NCBI RefSeq assembly: GCF_000716595.1
Contig: NZ_JNXC01000019.1
Location: 1-64,000 of the forward strand
Reading direction: 5' to 3'
Source: Saccharothrix sp. NRRL B-16314
GTDB lineage: Bacteria > Actinomycetota > Actinomycetes > Mycobacteriales > Pseudonocardiaceae
DNA length: 64,000 bases
The position numbers were made by a program, and so were the translations under genes. The first letter of the stretch is position 1. Every line of letters begins with the position of its first letter. The notes beneath the pieces are model-generated. The model was not told where the DNA came from. It made no database searches and was given only the letters and a program-made list of their open reading frames with translations. Below are positions 53,793 through 61,510 of the stretch, one piece after another.

Positions 53793-54179
53793 TCACCCGA
53801 TCGCCGCGCACAACTGGTCGACGCCGCGAGACCAGTCGGCGACCAGATCCGCGTGCTTGAGGTCGGCCAGGATGGCGGGCGCGGTGCCACCGGTGAGCCG
53901 CACCGGCAGGATCCTCACCCGTTCACCGTGCATCTGTCGGGCCAGCGCGGACATCCACTCGCGGTTCATCCACGGCCCCGACCAGCCCTGGGAGGAAAAG
54001 CACACCACCAGGTATGAGCAGTCGACCAGGCCTTCATCCATCTTCGCGACGATGGAGTCGCCGACGGCGACCTCCCAGGTGTCGAGCCAAACGTCGTGGC
54101 CCCTGGCCCGCAACTCTTCGGCCAACCTGGTAGCACGTGCTTCGTCACCGGCCCGATAGCTCACGAAGACCCCTGCCAC
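53793..54179 (-). CDS. stand-alone TIR-domain protein
   Basis: A 128-residue protein that is almost exactly one TIR domain: VFVSYRAGDEARATRLAEEL at the start, DVWLDTWEVAVGDSIVAKMD, CSYLVVCFSSQGWSGPWMNR, and a conserved Glu in NREW at the position of the NADase catalytic glutamate. TIR domains of this kind cleave NAD or make signalling nucleotides. It is the first gene of a two-gene operon with the large TIR-GHKL-NB-ARC-TPR protein, so the pair may be effector and sensor. No signal peptide. Confidence 0.88.
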   Translation of the reverse strand: MAGVFVSYRAGDEARATRLAEELRARGHDVWLDTWEVAVGDSIVAKMDEGLVDCSYLVVCFSSQGWSGPWMNREWMSALARQMHGERVRILPVRLTGGTAPAILADLKHADLVADWSRGVDQLCAAIG

Positions 54180-54300
54180 GGGCCGCCTCCTCCGCAGGAT
54201 CGGGTAATCGGCTCATGCGATGAAGCTAACGGCATCGTCGCGGCGAGCTATCCGCAGATGTGCGGGATTACCTGCGCTGTCGTGCCGGCCGGTGGCCTGA

Positions 54301-54480
54301 TCACACCGGCGGTGTCGCCACTTGCGGCCCCCGCGCCGTGCCGAACGTGTCGCGCCCTTGGAAGGCCGACATGCGTGTCTCCCGGTTGGCCGCGTCGCGG
54401 CCGAGGGCCTCGGCGCCGTGTTCGGGGCGATCCCAGCCCGCCACTTCGCTGATGTTCCGGTTGTACCGGGGCAGCGCTAT
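54301..54480 (-). other. open tail after the NACHT gene, unidentified
   Basis: Just past the NACHT stop the minus strand stays open for about 58 codons (LPRYNRNISEVAGWDRPEHG, then SAFQGRDTFGTARG) and stops near 54301. There is no start codon in good context. It may be a truncated gene or non-coding. The remaining 120 bp to the TIR gene hold nothing recognised. Confidence 0.3.
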
Positions 54481-56693
54481 CACTCGGCGGACGGTTGTCC
54501 ACCGCGGCGCCGGAGGTCGATCCCGTCGGTTCCGACGACGTGGGACGCGCCGGTGGGGGGCGGTGAGTTCCGCCGGTCGAGTGCGCCGGTCAGGTGATCC
54601 TGGAGCCGGGCGTGGCGGAACTGGTACACGGCACCCGCGCGGCGCAGCGCACCCAGCCGGCAGGCATCGTCCATGAACGCGACCAGCCGCCAGGGTAGCC
54701 GACCGGTCAGGGGGAGCCAGATGCGGGCGAGGGCGACCCACTGTCCCCAGGCGGTCAGGCAGAGCCCGTAGCCGAGTCCGGCCCCGAACGCGCCTTCGAT
54801 GCCGAACGCGAGCGCGATCTGCATGCTGCTGACGACGCCGCCGGTGAAGCTGTTCACCACCCCCGCCACCAATCCCAGTGCGACCGCCCACACGAAGAAG
54901 TGGGAAGCCACGTTCGCCCGGTTCGACCTCAACAGGTCGGCCGGGCTGGCGGCCGCCCGCACATCGACGGGGGCTTCGAGCCAGGTCATGAGGCCCAAAG
55001 CCAGGCCGGCCGACAGCCCGATCTGGAGCGGGAACACGATCGCGGCCGACAGCCCTCCCCCAAGCCCGTCGTCCAGGCCCAGTTGCGGCACGAGAAGCCT
55101 GTCGATGAGCAGCAGCGCGAGCGCCGCCAGGAATCCGACCAGAGCCCCCGCCGCGACCCTGGCCGTGAACGGCGCTCTCCTCGGCCGGTGGCCGCCGAGG
55201 AGGCGAACCCGGACCGGTGAGGGCTTCAACGCGTCGCTTCCGTCCGCGAGCCGGTACACGAGACCGAACGCCAGCGCGGCCACCAACCCGTGCAATGACC
55301 CCACGACGATCCCGCGCCGGACCGCGAAGTCGAGCCCGTGGGATGTGGCGATCAGGTCCACGGGGATGTTCCCGATGCCGGTGACGAGCGCGAAGGACAG
55401 GCCCGACAGCGATGCGATCACGAGAATGCGCGTCCAGCGGCGTACCGACACCCCGAACTCCCACCAGGCGAGGTCGCGCGTACCGAGCCGGTCCAGGTGC
55501 TCGGCGAGGTAGCGGAGCCAGCGTTGGGCGTGCTCCGGGTCCCACTTGTGGGCGGGTGCGGTGCGGGGATCTCCACGACGCAGCCGGTAGACCGAGGGCA
55601 GGAAGCTGCCCAGGAGGTGGTTCTCGATGCTGCGAGAGGTGGGGAACCGGTCGGTGTCCAGCAGCTCCGTCGGCCGGTTCGCGGGGATGCCGTCCCTGCC
55701 GCTCTCGTCGTAGACGGTGGCGGTCAGGGACACCATCAGGGGCGTCGTCAGCACTGCGGCGAGGTTGGCGTTGGCCGGGACGTGGGGCTTGTGGCGCAGT
55801 TCGTCCAGCACGTGCTGCCAGTCGGGCGTGACGGTCTTGGGACAGGCGCGCAGCAAGTAGTCCGCCAGGTCGTCCAAGCCGAGGTCGGTCAACTCCACCG
55901 CGGCGGCGTGGGTCAAGCCCCTGGTTCCCTCCACAGCGGCGGCGTACTCGCCGGAACGGCTGGTCAGCACCAGCGGCAGGGTGGTGGCGGAGAGCTCCCG
56001 CAGCGCCACCCGGTGGAGGCCACCGGCGATCTCGTCGAACCCGTCCAGGATCGGCAGGACCAGTCCCCTGCCGACCAGCGCGGCGGCGAGCGTCTCCCCA
56101 TCGGCACCGACCGTGGCCAGGCCGGGCTGGTCACGGCTCAGCTGACCGCTCAACCAGTCCTTCAGCGGTTCGGCAGTGGGGTTCCACGACCCGATGCCGA
56201 ACATCTCCGGAACAGGTTCGCCGGGCCCGCGGGCCGCCAGCAGTTCCAGCACCAACCGCAGACCCAGGACGGTCTTCCCGGAACCGGCCCGGCCCAGCAC
56301 CACGAGGCGACCGGAGGGAATCCGCCGGTAGACGTCGACGATCCGGTACAGGTCGCCGGCGAGGTCCAAGGGCTCGACCGCCGCCCCTGGCGGGGCCAGT
56401 CGGATGTTGGCCCAGTGGTCCATCAGGACGTCGTCCACCGCCTCCCACCGCACGGGCAGCGATACCGGATCCCGGATCTCCCGCCTGTCCTCTTCCTCCC
56501 GCCAGCGCTCCTGGACGACGTCGGCGAGTTCGTCGGCGGTCCTGGCCAGCTCGACCTGCTTCACATGAGCCGACGAACCGACGATGTACACGGAGCCGTG
56601 GATCGTCTCGGCCTGGAGGACGGGCCCACCCACGGTCCCGTGCACTTCGTTGTGGACCTGACGCTCACGCCGCGCGGGTGGTAGGCCTGTCAT
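54480..56693 (-). CDS. NACHT-type ATPase with multiple membrane helices
   Basis: A 737-residue protein from ATG 56693 with GGAGG upstream. The N-terminus has the NEVHGTVGGPVLQAETIHGS stretch common to actinobacterial NACHT/STAND proteins. The NACHT domain (~120-400) has Walker A GRAGSGKT (134-141) and Walker B LVLPILDGFDE (211-221). From about 410 the protein carries 6-8 hydrophobic helices (ILVIASLSGLSFALVTGIG; VAAGALVGFLAALALLLI and others), then a cytosolic tail. A membrane-pore effector is possible. Its start overlaps the stop of the truncated upstream gene (ATGA), so it once belonged to an operon. Confidence 0.85.
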   Translation of the reverse strand: MTGLPPARRERQVHNEVHGTVGGPVLQAETIHGSVYIVGSSAHVKQVELARTADELADVVQERWREEEDRREIRDPVSLPVRWEAVDDVLMDHWANIRLAPPGAAVEPLDLAGDLYRIVDVYRRIPSGRLVVLGRAGSGKTVLGLRLVLELLAARGPGEPVPEMFGIGSWNPTAEPLKDWLSGQLSRDQPGLATVGADGETLAAALVGRGLVLPILDGFDEIAGGLHRVALRELSATTLPLVLTSRSGEYAAAVEGTRGLTHAAAVELTDLGLDDLADYLLRACPKTVTPDWQHVLDELRHKPHVPANANLAAVLTTPLMVSLTATVYDESGRDGIPANRPTELLDTDRFPTSRSIENHLLGSFLPSVYRLRRGDPRTAPAHKWDPEHAQRWLRYLAEHLDRLGTRDLAWWEFGVSVRRWTRILVIASLSGLSFALVTGIGNIPVDLIATSHGLDFAVRRGIVVGSLHGLVAALAFGLVYRLADGSDALKPSPVRVRLLGGHRPRRAPFTARVAAGALVGFLAALALLLIDRLLVPQLGLDDGLGGGLSAAIVFPLQIGLSAGLALGLMTWLEAPVDVRAAASPADLLRSNRANVASHFFVWAVALGLVAGVVNSFTGGVVSSMQIALAFGIEGAFGAGLGYGLCLTAWGQWVALARIWLPLTGRLPWRLVAFMDDACRLGALRRAGAVYQFRHARLQDHLTGALDRRNSPPPTGASHVVGTDGIDLRRRGGQPSAE

Positions 56694-56915
56694 GGTCGGC
56701 TGACCTCCGGTTCGTCGCCGCGACGACGCCTGAGCCACCAGGCACAACCGCACGCGACGGTACCCACGGCCGCGACACCGCCCGCGACGAGCAGCACGCG
56801 AAGCAGACCCGAGCCGCCGGTCGGGACGATGTCGCCCGCCGAGGCGGCGGAGGACACGGTGGTCGTGTCGGCGACGGTGTGATCTGGTTCGAAGTCGACG
56901 AATGACGGCGTGACT
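56690..56915 (-). pseudogene. C-terminal stump of a single-pass membrane protein coupled to the NACHT gene
   Basis: About 75 codons end in PTGGSGLLRVLLVAGGVAAV, further hydrophobic residues, then RRRRGDEPEVSRP before a TGA that overlaps the NACHT start. The layout is a threonine-rich extracellular part, one helix and a basic tail, resembling surface-anchored proteins. The 5' part is cut by IS debris at about 56918. Confidence 0.55.
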
Positions 56916-56939
56916 GACTATTGCGCACCTATCCTGTGT

Positions 56940-57040
56940 TACGAAGCAGGAACCTCGTCATGGACCTCGAAGACGCAGGCCGACACGCGCGGTTCCTGAT
57001 CCGCGATCACGACGGCAAGTTCCCCGCCTTATTCGACGAC
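56940..57040 (+). pseudogene. internal fragment of the 48962-type transposase
   Basis: The frame reads [20 protein letters not shown] and continues GKFPALFDD, matching the middle of the catalytic core of the intact copy. No more than about 100 bp survive. Confidence 0.8.
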
Positions 57041-57080
57041 GGTTTTGATCGGGACTCCATTGCTTGTGGAGGATGGAGTC

Positions 57081-57401
57081 ATGGCAGGAACGTCACGGCA
57101 CTCGGCTGAGGTGCGGCAGCGGGCGGTGCGGCTGGTCCAGGAGCACGTGGGCGAGTACCCGTCGTGGTGGGCGGCGGTGTCCTCGATCGCGCCGAAGTTC
57201 GGAGTCACCCCGGAGACGCTGCGCAAGTGGATCCGACAGGCCGAGGCCGACCAAGGCGCCCGTCCGGGGAGTACGGCGGAGGAGTCCGCGGAACTGCGAC
57301 GCCTGCGGCGTGAGGTGGCGGAACTGAAGCGTGCCAACGAGATCCTGAAATCCGCGGCGAGTTTCTTCGCGGCGGAGCTCGACCGCCCCGCGCAACGGTG
57401 A
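57081..57401 (+). CDS. IS3-family OrfA
   Basis: A 106-residue protein from ATG 57081 with GGAGGATGG before it. The helix-turn-helix ([20 protein letters not shown]) and the leucine-zipper region ([20 protein letters not shown]) are intact. It ends in a TGA overlapped by the OrfB start, the usual IS3 arrangement for -1 frameshifting. OrfB is truncated, so the element cannot move by itself. Confidence 0.85.
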   Translation: MAGTSRHSAEVRQRAVRLVQEHVGEYPSWWAAVSSIAPKFGVTPETLRKWIRQAEADQGARPGSTAEESAELRRLRREVAELKRANEILKSAASFFAAELDRPAQR

Positions 57402-57672
57402 TCGACTACATCGACCGGCACAAACAGGAGTTCGGGGTCGAGCCGATCTGTCGTGTCCTGCGCCAGGCAGGCGAACGGATCGCCCCGTCCGCCTACTACG
57501 CGGCCAAGACCCGCCCAGCTTCGGCGCGATCGGTGCGCGACGAGCGGCTCAAGAGCGAGATCGAGGCCATCTGGAGGGAGAATTACGAGGTCTACGGCGC
57601 GCGGAAGATCTGGTTTGCGCTGCGACGCAAGGGGATCACGGTCGCCCGGTGCACGGTGGAACGGCTGATGCC
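57398..57672 (+). pseudogene. IS3-family OrfB, N-terminal third
   Basis: It starts [20 protein letters not shown] and continues through WRENYEVYGARKIWFALRRK to VARCTVERLM, the HTH_21 region. Then it breaks off before any catalytic residue. The following 170 bp contain no recognised gene. Confidence 0.85.
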
Positions 57673-57845
57673 ACGGGTGTTGTTTGACGTCGGTTCGGCG
57701 GATTCACCCATTCGGGACGCCCCCCTTTGGCGTTGGTCAAAGATCTGGAGCGACCCGCGCCCGATTTCGCTCCTTAACTCCGTTCACCAAGATCGCAAAG
57801 TTACCGTTCCGTGACCGAATGAAGATCAATTACAGTGCACGAAAA

Positions 57846-57884
57846 AGCCCGCTGACCTGGTATTTCATCCAGATCGAGCGGGCT
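57846..57884 (-). terminator. Rho-independent terminator following the tRNA-Pro fragment
   Basis: AGCCCGCT(GACCTGG) pairs with (CCAGATC)GAGCGGGCT around TATTTCAT. On the minus strand the stem is followed by TTTTTC. It lies directly downstream of the tRNA 3' fragment, as for a native tRNA transcript. Confidence 0.8.
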
Positions 57885-57895
57885 TCTTCAGACCG

Positions 57896-57937
57896 TCGGG
57901 ACGACAGGATTTGAACCTGCGACCCCTTGACCCCCAG
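57896..57937 (-). pseudogene. 3' fragment of tRNA-Pro (attachment-site relic, right copy)
   Basis: The minus strand runs from the GGG anticodon loop (CTGGGGG) through the 3' anticodon stem (TCAAG), a complete T arm (CGCAGGTTCAAATCCTG) and the acceptor strand GTCGTCCCGA. The bases 5' of the anticodon loop (GGCGCG...) do not fit a tRNA. It therefore looks like an att core left by site-specific integration at tRNA-Pro. Confidence 0.8.
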
Positions 57938-58031
57938 GCGCGCCCGGATCACAACATGACCTGCGGAAACGTCGAATCAGCAGGTCGCGGCGGTGCAGTT
58001 GGATGCACTTGAGCGCAGCTCGATCTTGTTG

Positions 58032-58121
58032 CTACACCTTGACTTCTCCCAATTTCCTCCCATCTTCCTCCCACGGCGAGCCTGTGTCGACCGCTGCGAG
58101 CGTCGAACGCCTGTGTGCGAA
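58032..58121 (-). pseudogene. possible C-terminal tail of an integrase
   Basis: 29 codons read LAAVDTGSPWEEDGRKLGEV and stop at TAG 58032-58034, about 95 bp from the tRNA fragment. Integrase genes of tRNA-targeting actinobacterial elements end in this position and orientation. The frame is closed upstream by TGA at 58122-58124. Sequence alone is too short to prove the family. Confidence 0.3.
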
Positions 58122-58337
58122 TCAAGTGACCGCAGCCGTGCCAGTGGATGCCATGCGTAGTTGGGTGACCGGAACGCGAACCGCTTTGCACATCTCGGTT
58201 TCGCGCTCAGCAATGCCGCGGACAGCCTGTTGTCGGCCGGGGTCCGCGTCACCGCAGCCGTACCGCTGATCGAGGGCGGTTACGTCGCGTGTGGCGGGCT
58301 ACCGCTGCTCGGTACTGCGGCGATTCGTCGATCTGCC

Positions 58338-58520
58338 CCGGGTCGTTCGACGTGGTACTCGCCCGGCACGTCTTGTGGGCGCTGCCGGATTCCGGGCGCG
58401 GCACTCTCGAGGTGAGCGCTGCTCCAACCCCGAGGTGTGCTCGTGCTGTTGGAAGGACGTTGGTCGACCGGGGCCGGACCGACAGCAGAGCGGAGCAGAC
58501 CAGAGCGCTGGTCGTGGACG
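58338..58520 (+). pseudogene. relic of a class I SAM-dependent methyltransferase
   Basis: The plus strand reads GSFDVVLARHVLWALPD, then in another frame VLVLLEGRWSTGAGPTAE. Together they resemble motifs II-III of a methyltransferase (FDVV..RHvLWaLPdP ... GGRLvLvEGrWS). The intervening part is missing and the frame changes. Inactive. Confidence 0.45.
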
Positions 58521-58557
58521 TCCGCGAGCAGGCTGTAGTCGAGCACCTGTCAGGCCC

Positions 58558-58782
58558 ATCCCCACCGTCATCGCGCTCTCCCGGGCCGCCCGCCGCCTGG
58601 TGGTGCAGAACCTCGCCATCGCCGGGACCTTTATCACCGGACTGGTCCTGTGGGACCTCATCGGCACCCTGCCACTGCCCCTTGGCGTCCTCGGCCACGA
58701 AGGCTCAACCGTCATCGTCGGCCTCAACGGGCTCCGCCTGCTGCGCGACACCGCCTGGCGCCGAGCCGCCGACGACAGCTGA
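58558..58782 (+). pseudogene. C-terminal end of a heavy-metal P-type ATPase
   Basis: About 74 residues read VIALSRAARRLVVQNLAIAG, FITGLVLWDLIGTLPLPLGV, GHEGSTVIVGLNGLRLLRD. This is the last two membrane helices of P1B-type metal ATPases. Nothing of the phosphorylation or ATP-binding domains remains. Confidence 0.8.
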
Positions 58783-59623
58783 CCGCAAGACGCACGAGGC
58801 CGTGACACAGAACGTCGTCACGCTGACAGTTGAGCCATGCGTAGCCGTTGATCGATAGGCAGCATCCGAAATCGGACCGCCGTGCTCGGCAACGCACCTC
58901 GTCCAGGAGCGGTCAACCGCCCCGTCTCGGGCATCGCGTGGCCGGCACCGGATCGGACTCGCCGCACGCCCCTACGGTGTTCCGCCGCCATCCACAGTGC
59001 CGGGTTGCCGGCGTCCGCTCAGATCACGTCGGTGCGGTGGAGCCGCGGGCGATGGGAGCTGCTCCCCCGGTCGTCCCGTCGACGGTGGGGCACCCGTGTC
59101 GGCGATTTTCCGCGCGGCGATGAGGCGTCCGGTATGCGGTTTGTCCTCGACGTACCCGCCGCGTGACCTGCATGGTTGACCGGGAGCGGCATCACAGACC
59201 CGACTGGGACAGCCCACGCTCAACGGGTCGACGGGTGCTCTTGTCGGTAGCGTCCGAGGCTGCTGGTGCAACAGGCATCGGCGGTCGCGCAGTGCCGTAC
59301 GAAAACACCGCGTGCCGTCGTCCGCCACATGACCACAACTCTGACCCCGGTTCGATGGCTGCCGTGCATAGACCACGGCAGGACACTACCGGCTCTGCCG
59401 GACCACCGTGCCGCCCCGAATGCAACACCGGCGCGGGACATGCGCGGGCGAATCACCAAGCTCCGGCAGGAGAACGAACGAATGCGTCGTCACGTGGAGC
59501 GCGCGAGGAACACATCCGGCGGCTCTCCACCGAGCACGTCCGGCTCGCCGCGCCGGTCACGACGGTCGACCACTCCGTGATCGCTGTGATGCCGCCGGCC
59601 AGCACAACGATGCCCGGCGGTGG
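58783..59623. other. 840-bp decayed region
   Basis: A minus-strand stretch around 59080-59200 reads GCPSRVCDAAPGQPCRSRGG and ends KPHTGRLIAARKI, like the small zinc-finger module C..C.A..G.PC...G....HT.R found in phage/plasmid proteins. The plus strand at 59438-59560 reads GRITKLRQENERMRRHVERA, resembling DUF6262-type accessory proteins of Tn554-like transposition, with a frameshift after it. Neither has a reliable start. Confidence 0.35.
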
Positions 59624-59809
59624 TCAGCTGGAAGGCAGGATGATCCACAGTGCGATGTAGATCAGGAACTGCGGGCCGGGCAACAGGCAGGACAACACGA
59701 ACAGGAGTCGGACCGTCCCGGGTTTCATGCCCCACCGCCTGGCCAGTCCCGCGCAGACGCCTGCGATCCTGCGATTGTCGCTGGGCCTGCTCAACGCCGA
59801 AGTCGTCAT
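59624..59809 (-). CDS. PspC-domain protein
   Basis: A 61-residue protein that is a single PspC domain: RRIAGVCAGLARRWGMKPGT followed by a membrane helix (VRLLFVLSCLLPGPQFLIYI) and a short end. PspC proteins act in membrane-stress responses. It is short but complete for stand-alone PspC proteins. It begins the run of ordinary chromosomal genes at the right of the window. Confidence 0.88.
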   Translation of the reverse strand: MTTSALSRPSDNRRIAGVCAGLARRWGMKPGTVRLLFVLSCLLPGPQFLIYIALWIILPSS

Positions 59810-59907
59810 GTGCCGCTCATCTTTCGTCGTGGTCCACGTCTCGGGTGCGCCCGATGACGTGCGGGTGGTGCCGGGTCGCCGGGCGGTGTCGCCGGGGGGT
59901 TCGGGAT

Positions 59908-59988
59908 TCAGCCGAGGTTGTCGGTGTCGAAGGTGCCGCGGCGTGCGGGGTCGCCGGTGTCCAGTTCGGCGTCCTCCTTGAACTGCAC
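59908..59988 (-). CDS. short ORF or gene-start fragment
   Basis: From GTG 59988 (GGGAGAG upstream) 26 codons read MQFKEDAELDTGDPARRGTF and stop at 59908. The start resembles that of neutral zinc metallopeptidases (M.F.ED..LDT..), which would make this a truncated 5' end. It may equally be a small unrelated protein. Low certainty. Confidence 0.3.
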   Translation of the reverse strand: MQFKEDAELDTGDPARRGTFDTDNLG

Positions 59989-60098
59989 CGCGTGTTCTCT
60001 CCCTCGTCGAGCGTAGGGGTTCGGGCCGTAGGGACGGTCGGGCGGCGCGGCAGGCGTGTCATTGGGAGTGGCAGCCGGCCGCGCCGGTCTATGGGGTG

Positions 60099-60353
60099 TC
60101 AGACCCTTTTGCGGCCGTACATGCCGGCGGCGAGGGCGATCTGGCTGATCAGTTCGATCCAGTCGATGCCGCGGGTGTCGCCGACACCGAGGGCGTTCGC
60201 GATGAAGGTGCCCACGAACGCGGCGGCGATGCCGACGAGGATGGTCAACCAGATCGGGATGTTCAGCTTGCCGGGCAGCGCGAGTCGGGCGAGCGCGCCG
60301 ATGATGAGGCCGACGACGAGGGCGCTGATGATTCCGGAGACGGGAACGTCCAC
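60099..60353 (-). CDS. GlsB/YeaQ/YmgE-family stress-response membrane protein
   Basis: An 84-residue protein with three hydrophobic helices (ISALVVGLIIGALARLAL; IPIWLTILVGIAAAFVGTFI; ISQIALAAGMYG) and the family glycine pattern. Known relatives are small inner-membrane stress proteins of unclear mechanism. It has an insertion (GVGDTRGIDWIE) between helices 2 and 3, as in other actinobacterial members. Complete. Confidence 0.9.
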   Translation of the reverse strand: MDVPVSGIISALVVGLIIGALARLALPGKLNIPIWLTILVGIAAAFVGTFIANALGVGDTRGIDWIELISQIALAAGMYGRKRV

Positions 60354-60411
60354 TCCTTCGAGGGGTTCAGGTGAGCCGCACTACCCCATCAGCCCCCATC
60401 AGCGAAAGGGG

Positions 60412-61482
60412 TCACTCCTCGAAGGCCATGTCCTCGCCGCCGCCGTCGTCCTCGAACACCTCTTCCATGACCTCGCCGACGACCATGCCGCCGACCACAC
60501 CGGCCGCGACACCACCGACGACCGCGCCAACGCCGGGACCGCGGTGGTGCCCGTGGCGGTGGTCGTCGTCGTGGTGACCGTGCTGCCCGTAGCCCGGCTG
60601 CCCATAGCCGGGCTGGCCGTACCCCGGCTGGCCGTAGGCGGGCTGGCCGCCGAACGCGGGGTTGCCGTACGCGCCGTGGCCGGGGGCGTGGCCACCGAAG
60701 GCGGAGTGGCCGCCGCGTTCGGCGATCTGCGCCATCCACTGGTTGATCGCACCGGCCCAGTCGGTGTTCATCGCATCCTGGTGCGACACGCGGAAGCGAC
60801 CGAACACGTCACTGCCGGAGGAGAGCATGCCACCGCGCTTGTCGGCTTCCAGCACGACCACGAGCTCGTGGGGGTTGGTGACGAAGGTCAGCTCGACCTG
60901 GTTGATCCGTCCGGCGTACTGGCCGGGCGGGAAGAACTCGATTTCCTGGTAGAAGCTCAGTTCCTGGTTGACGCCGTGGATGCGGCCCGCTTCGACGTCG
61001 GCGCTGCGGAACTGGAAACCCAGCTGCCCGAACGCGTCGAGCACACGGTCCTGCGAAGGCAGCGGGCCGACCAGCAGCGGGTCGAGGTCGCCCTTGTCGG
61101 GGGCGCCGGAGATGACCAGTTCGGTACGCACACCGACGGTCATGCCGGGCAGCTGCTGCCCACCGACGGCGGTGATCGGGGTCTCCCAGGGGATCGGGAG
61201 CTGAAACGGCACCGACATCGGCTGACCCGCCGGGACCCGCACGCCCTGCGCGACGACCACGCGCAGGAACTCCGACACGCCGCCGAACTCGTGGTCGCCG
61301 TGCTCGATCTCGACGCGCGTCACCAGCGACAGAACGATCTGGTCGATGTTGGCGTCGTTGCTGCCGCCCTGGATGCGCACCTGACCGGTGATCACCTGGC
61401 CGGGAGTGGCGTGCGGGGTGTCCAGGACGGTGTCGACGGACGGTCCGCCGACGCCGAAGGCGCTGAGCATCCGTTTGAACAT
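60412..61482 (-). CDS. Spo0M-family sporulation-control protein with Gly-Tyr-Gln repeat tail
   Basis: A 356-residue protein. Residues 1-245 are the arrestin-like Spo0M domain (start MFKRMLSAFGVGGPSVDTVL; LPIPWETPITAVGGQQLPG). Residues ~265-300 contain tandem PGYGQ repeats, then a His-rich run and a glycine-rich hydrophobic segment (GAVVGGVAAGVVGGMVVGEV) and an acidic end. Spo0M influences sporulation and cell-shape control in Bacillus and is common in actinomycetes. The gene is complete and cytosolic or membrane-associated. Confidence 0.9.
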   Translation of the reverse strand: MFKRMLSAFGVGGPSVDTVLDTPHATPGQVITGQVRIQGGSNDANIDQIVLSLVTRVEIEHGDHEFGGVSEFLRVVVAQGVRVPAGQPMSVPFQLPIPWETPITAVGGQQLPGMTVGVRTELVISGAPDKGDLDPLLVGPLPSQDRVLDAFGQLGFQFRSADVEAGRIHGVNQELSFYQEIEFFPPGQYAGRINQVELTFVTNPHELVVVLEADKRGGMLSSGSDVFGRFRVSHQDAMNTDWAGAINQWMAQIAERGGHSAFGGHAPGHGAYGNPAFGGQPAYGQPGYGQPGYGQPGYGQHGHHDDDHRHGHHRGPGVGAVVGGVAAGVVGGMVVGEVMEEVFEDDGGGEDMAFEE

Positions 61483-61510
61483 CAGGGATTTCCTCCGGGA
61501 GGGTGGGTGT

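Noticed and set aside
44227..54179. One continuous multi-gene defence operon
   Set aside because: The NACHT-nuclease gene is on the plus strand, the TIR and membrane-NACHT genes on the minus strand, and IS elements lie between, so they are separate units.
57896..57937. Functional tRNA gene
   Set aside because: The sequence upstream of the anticodon loop does not form acceptor, D or 5' anticodon strands, so only a 3' fragment is present.
60560..60650. Short tandem repeat as a possible CRISPR or satellite
   Set aside because: It encodes in-frame PGYGQ repeats of the Spo0M-family protein; it is a coding repeat.
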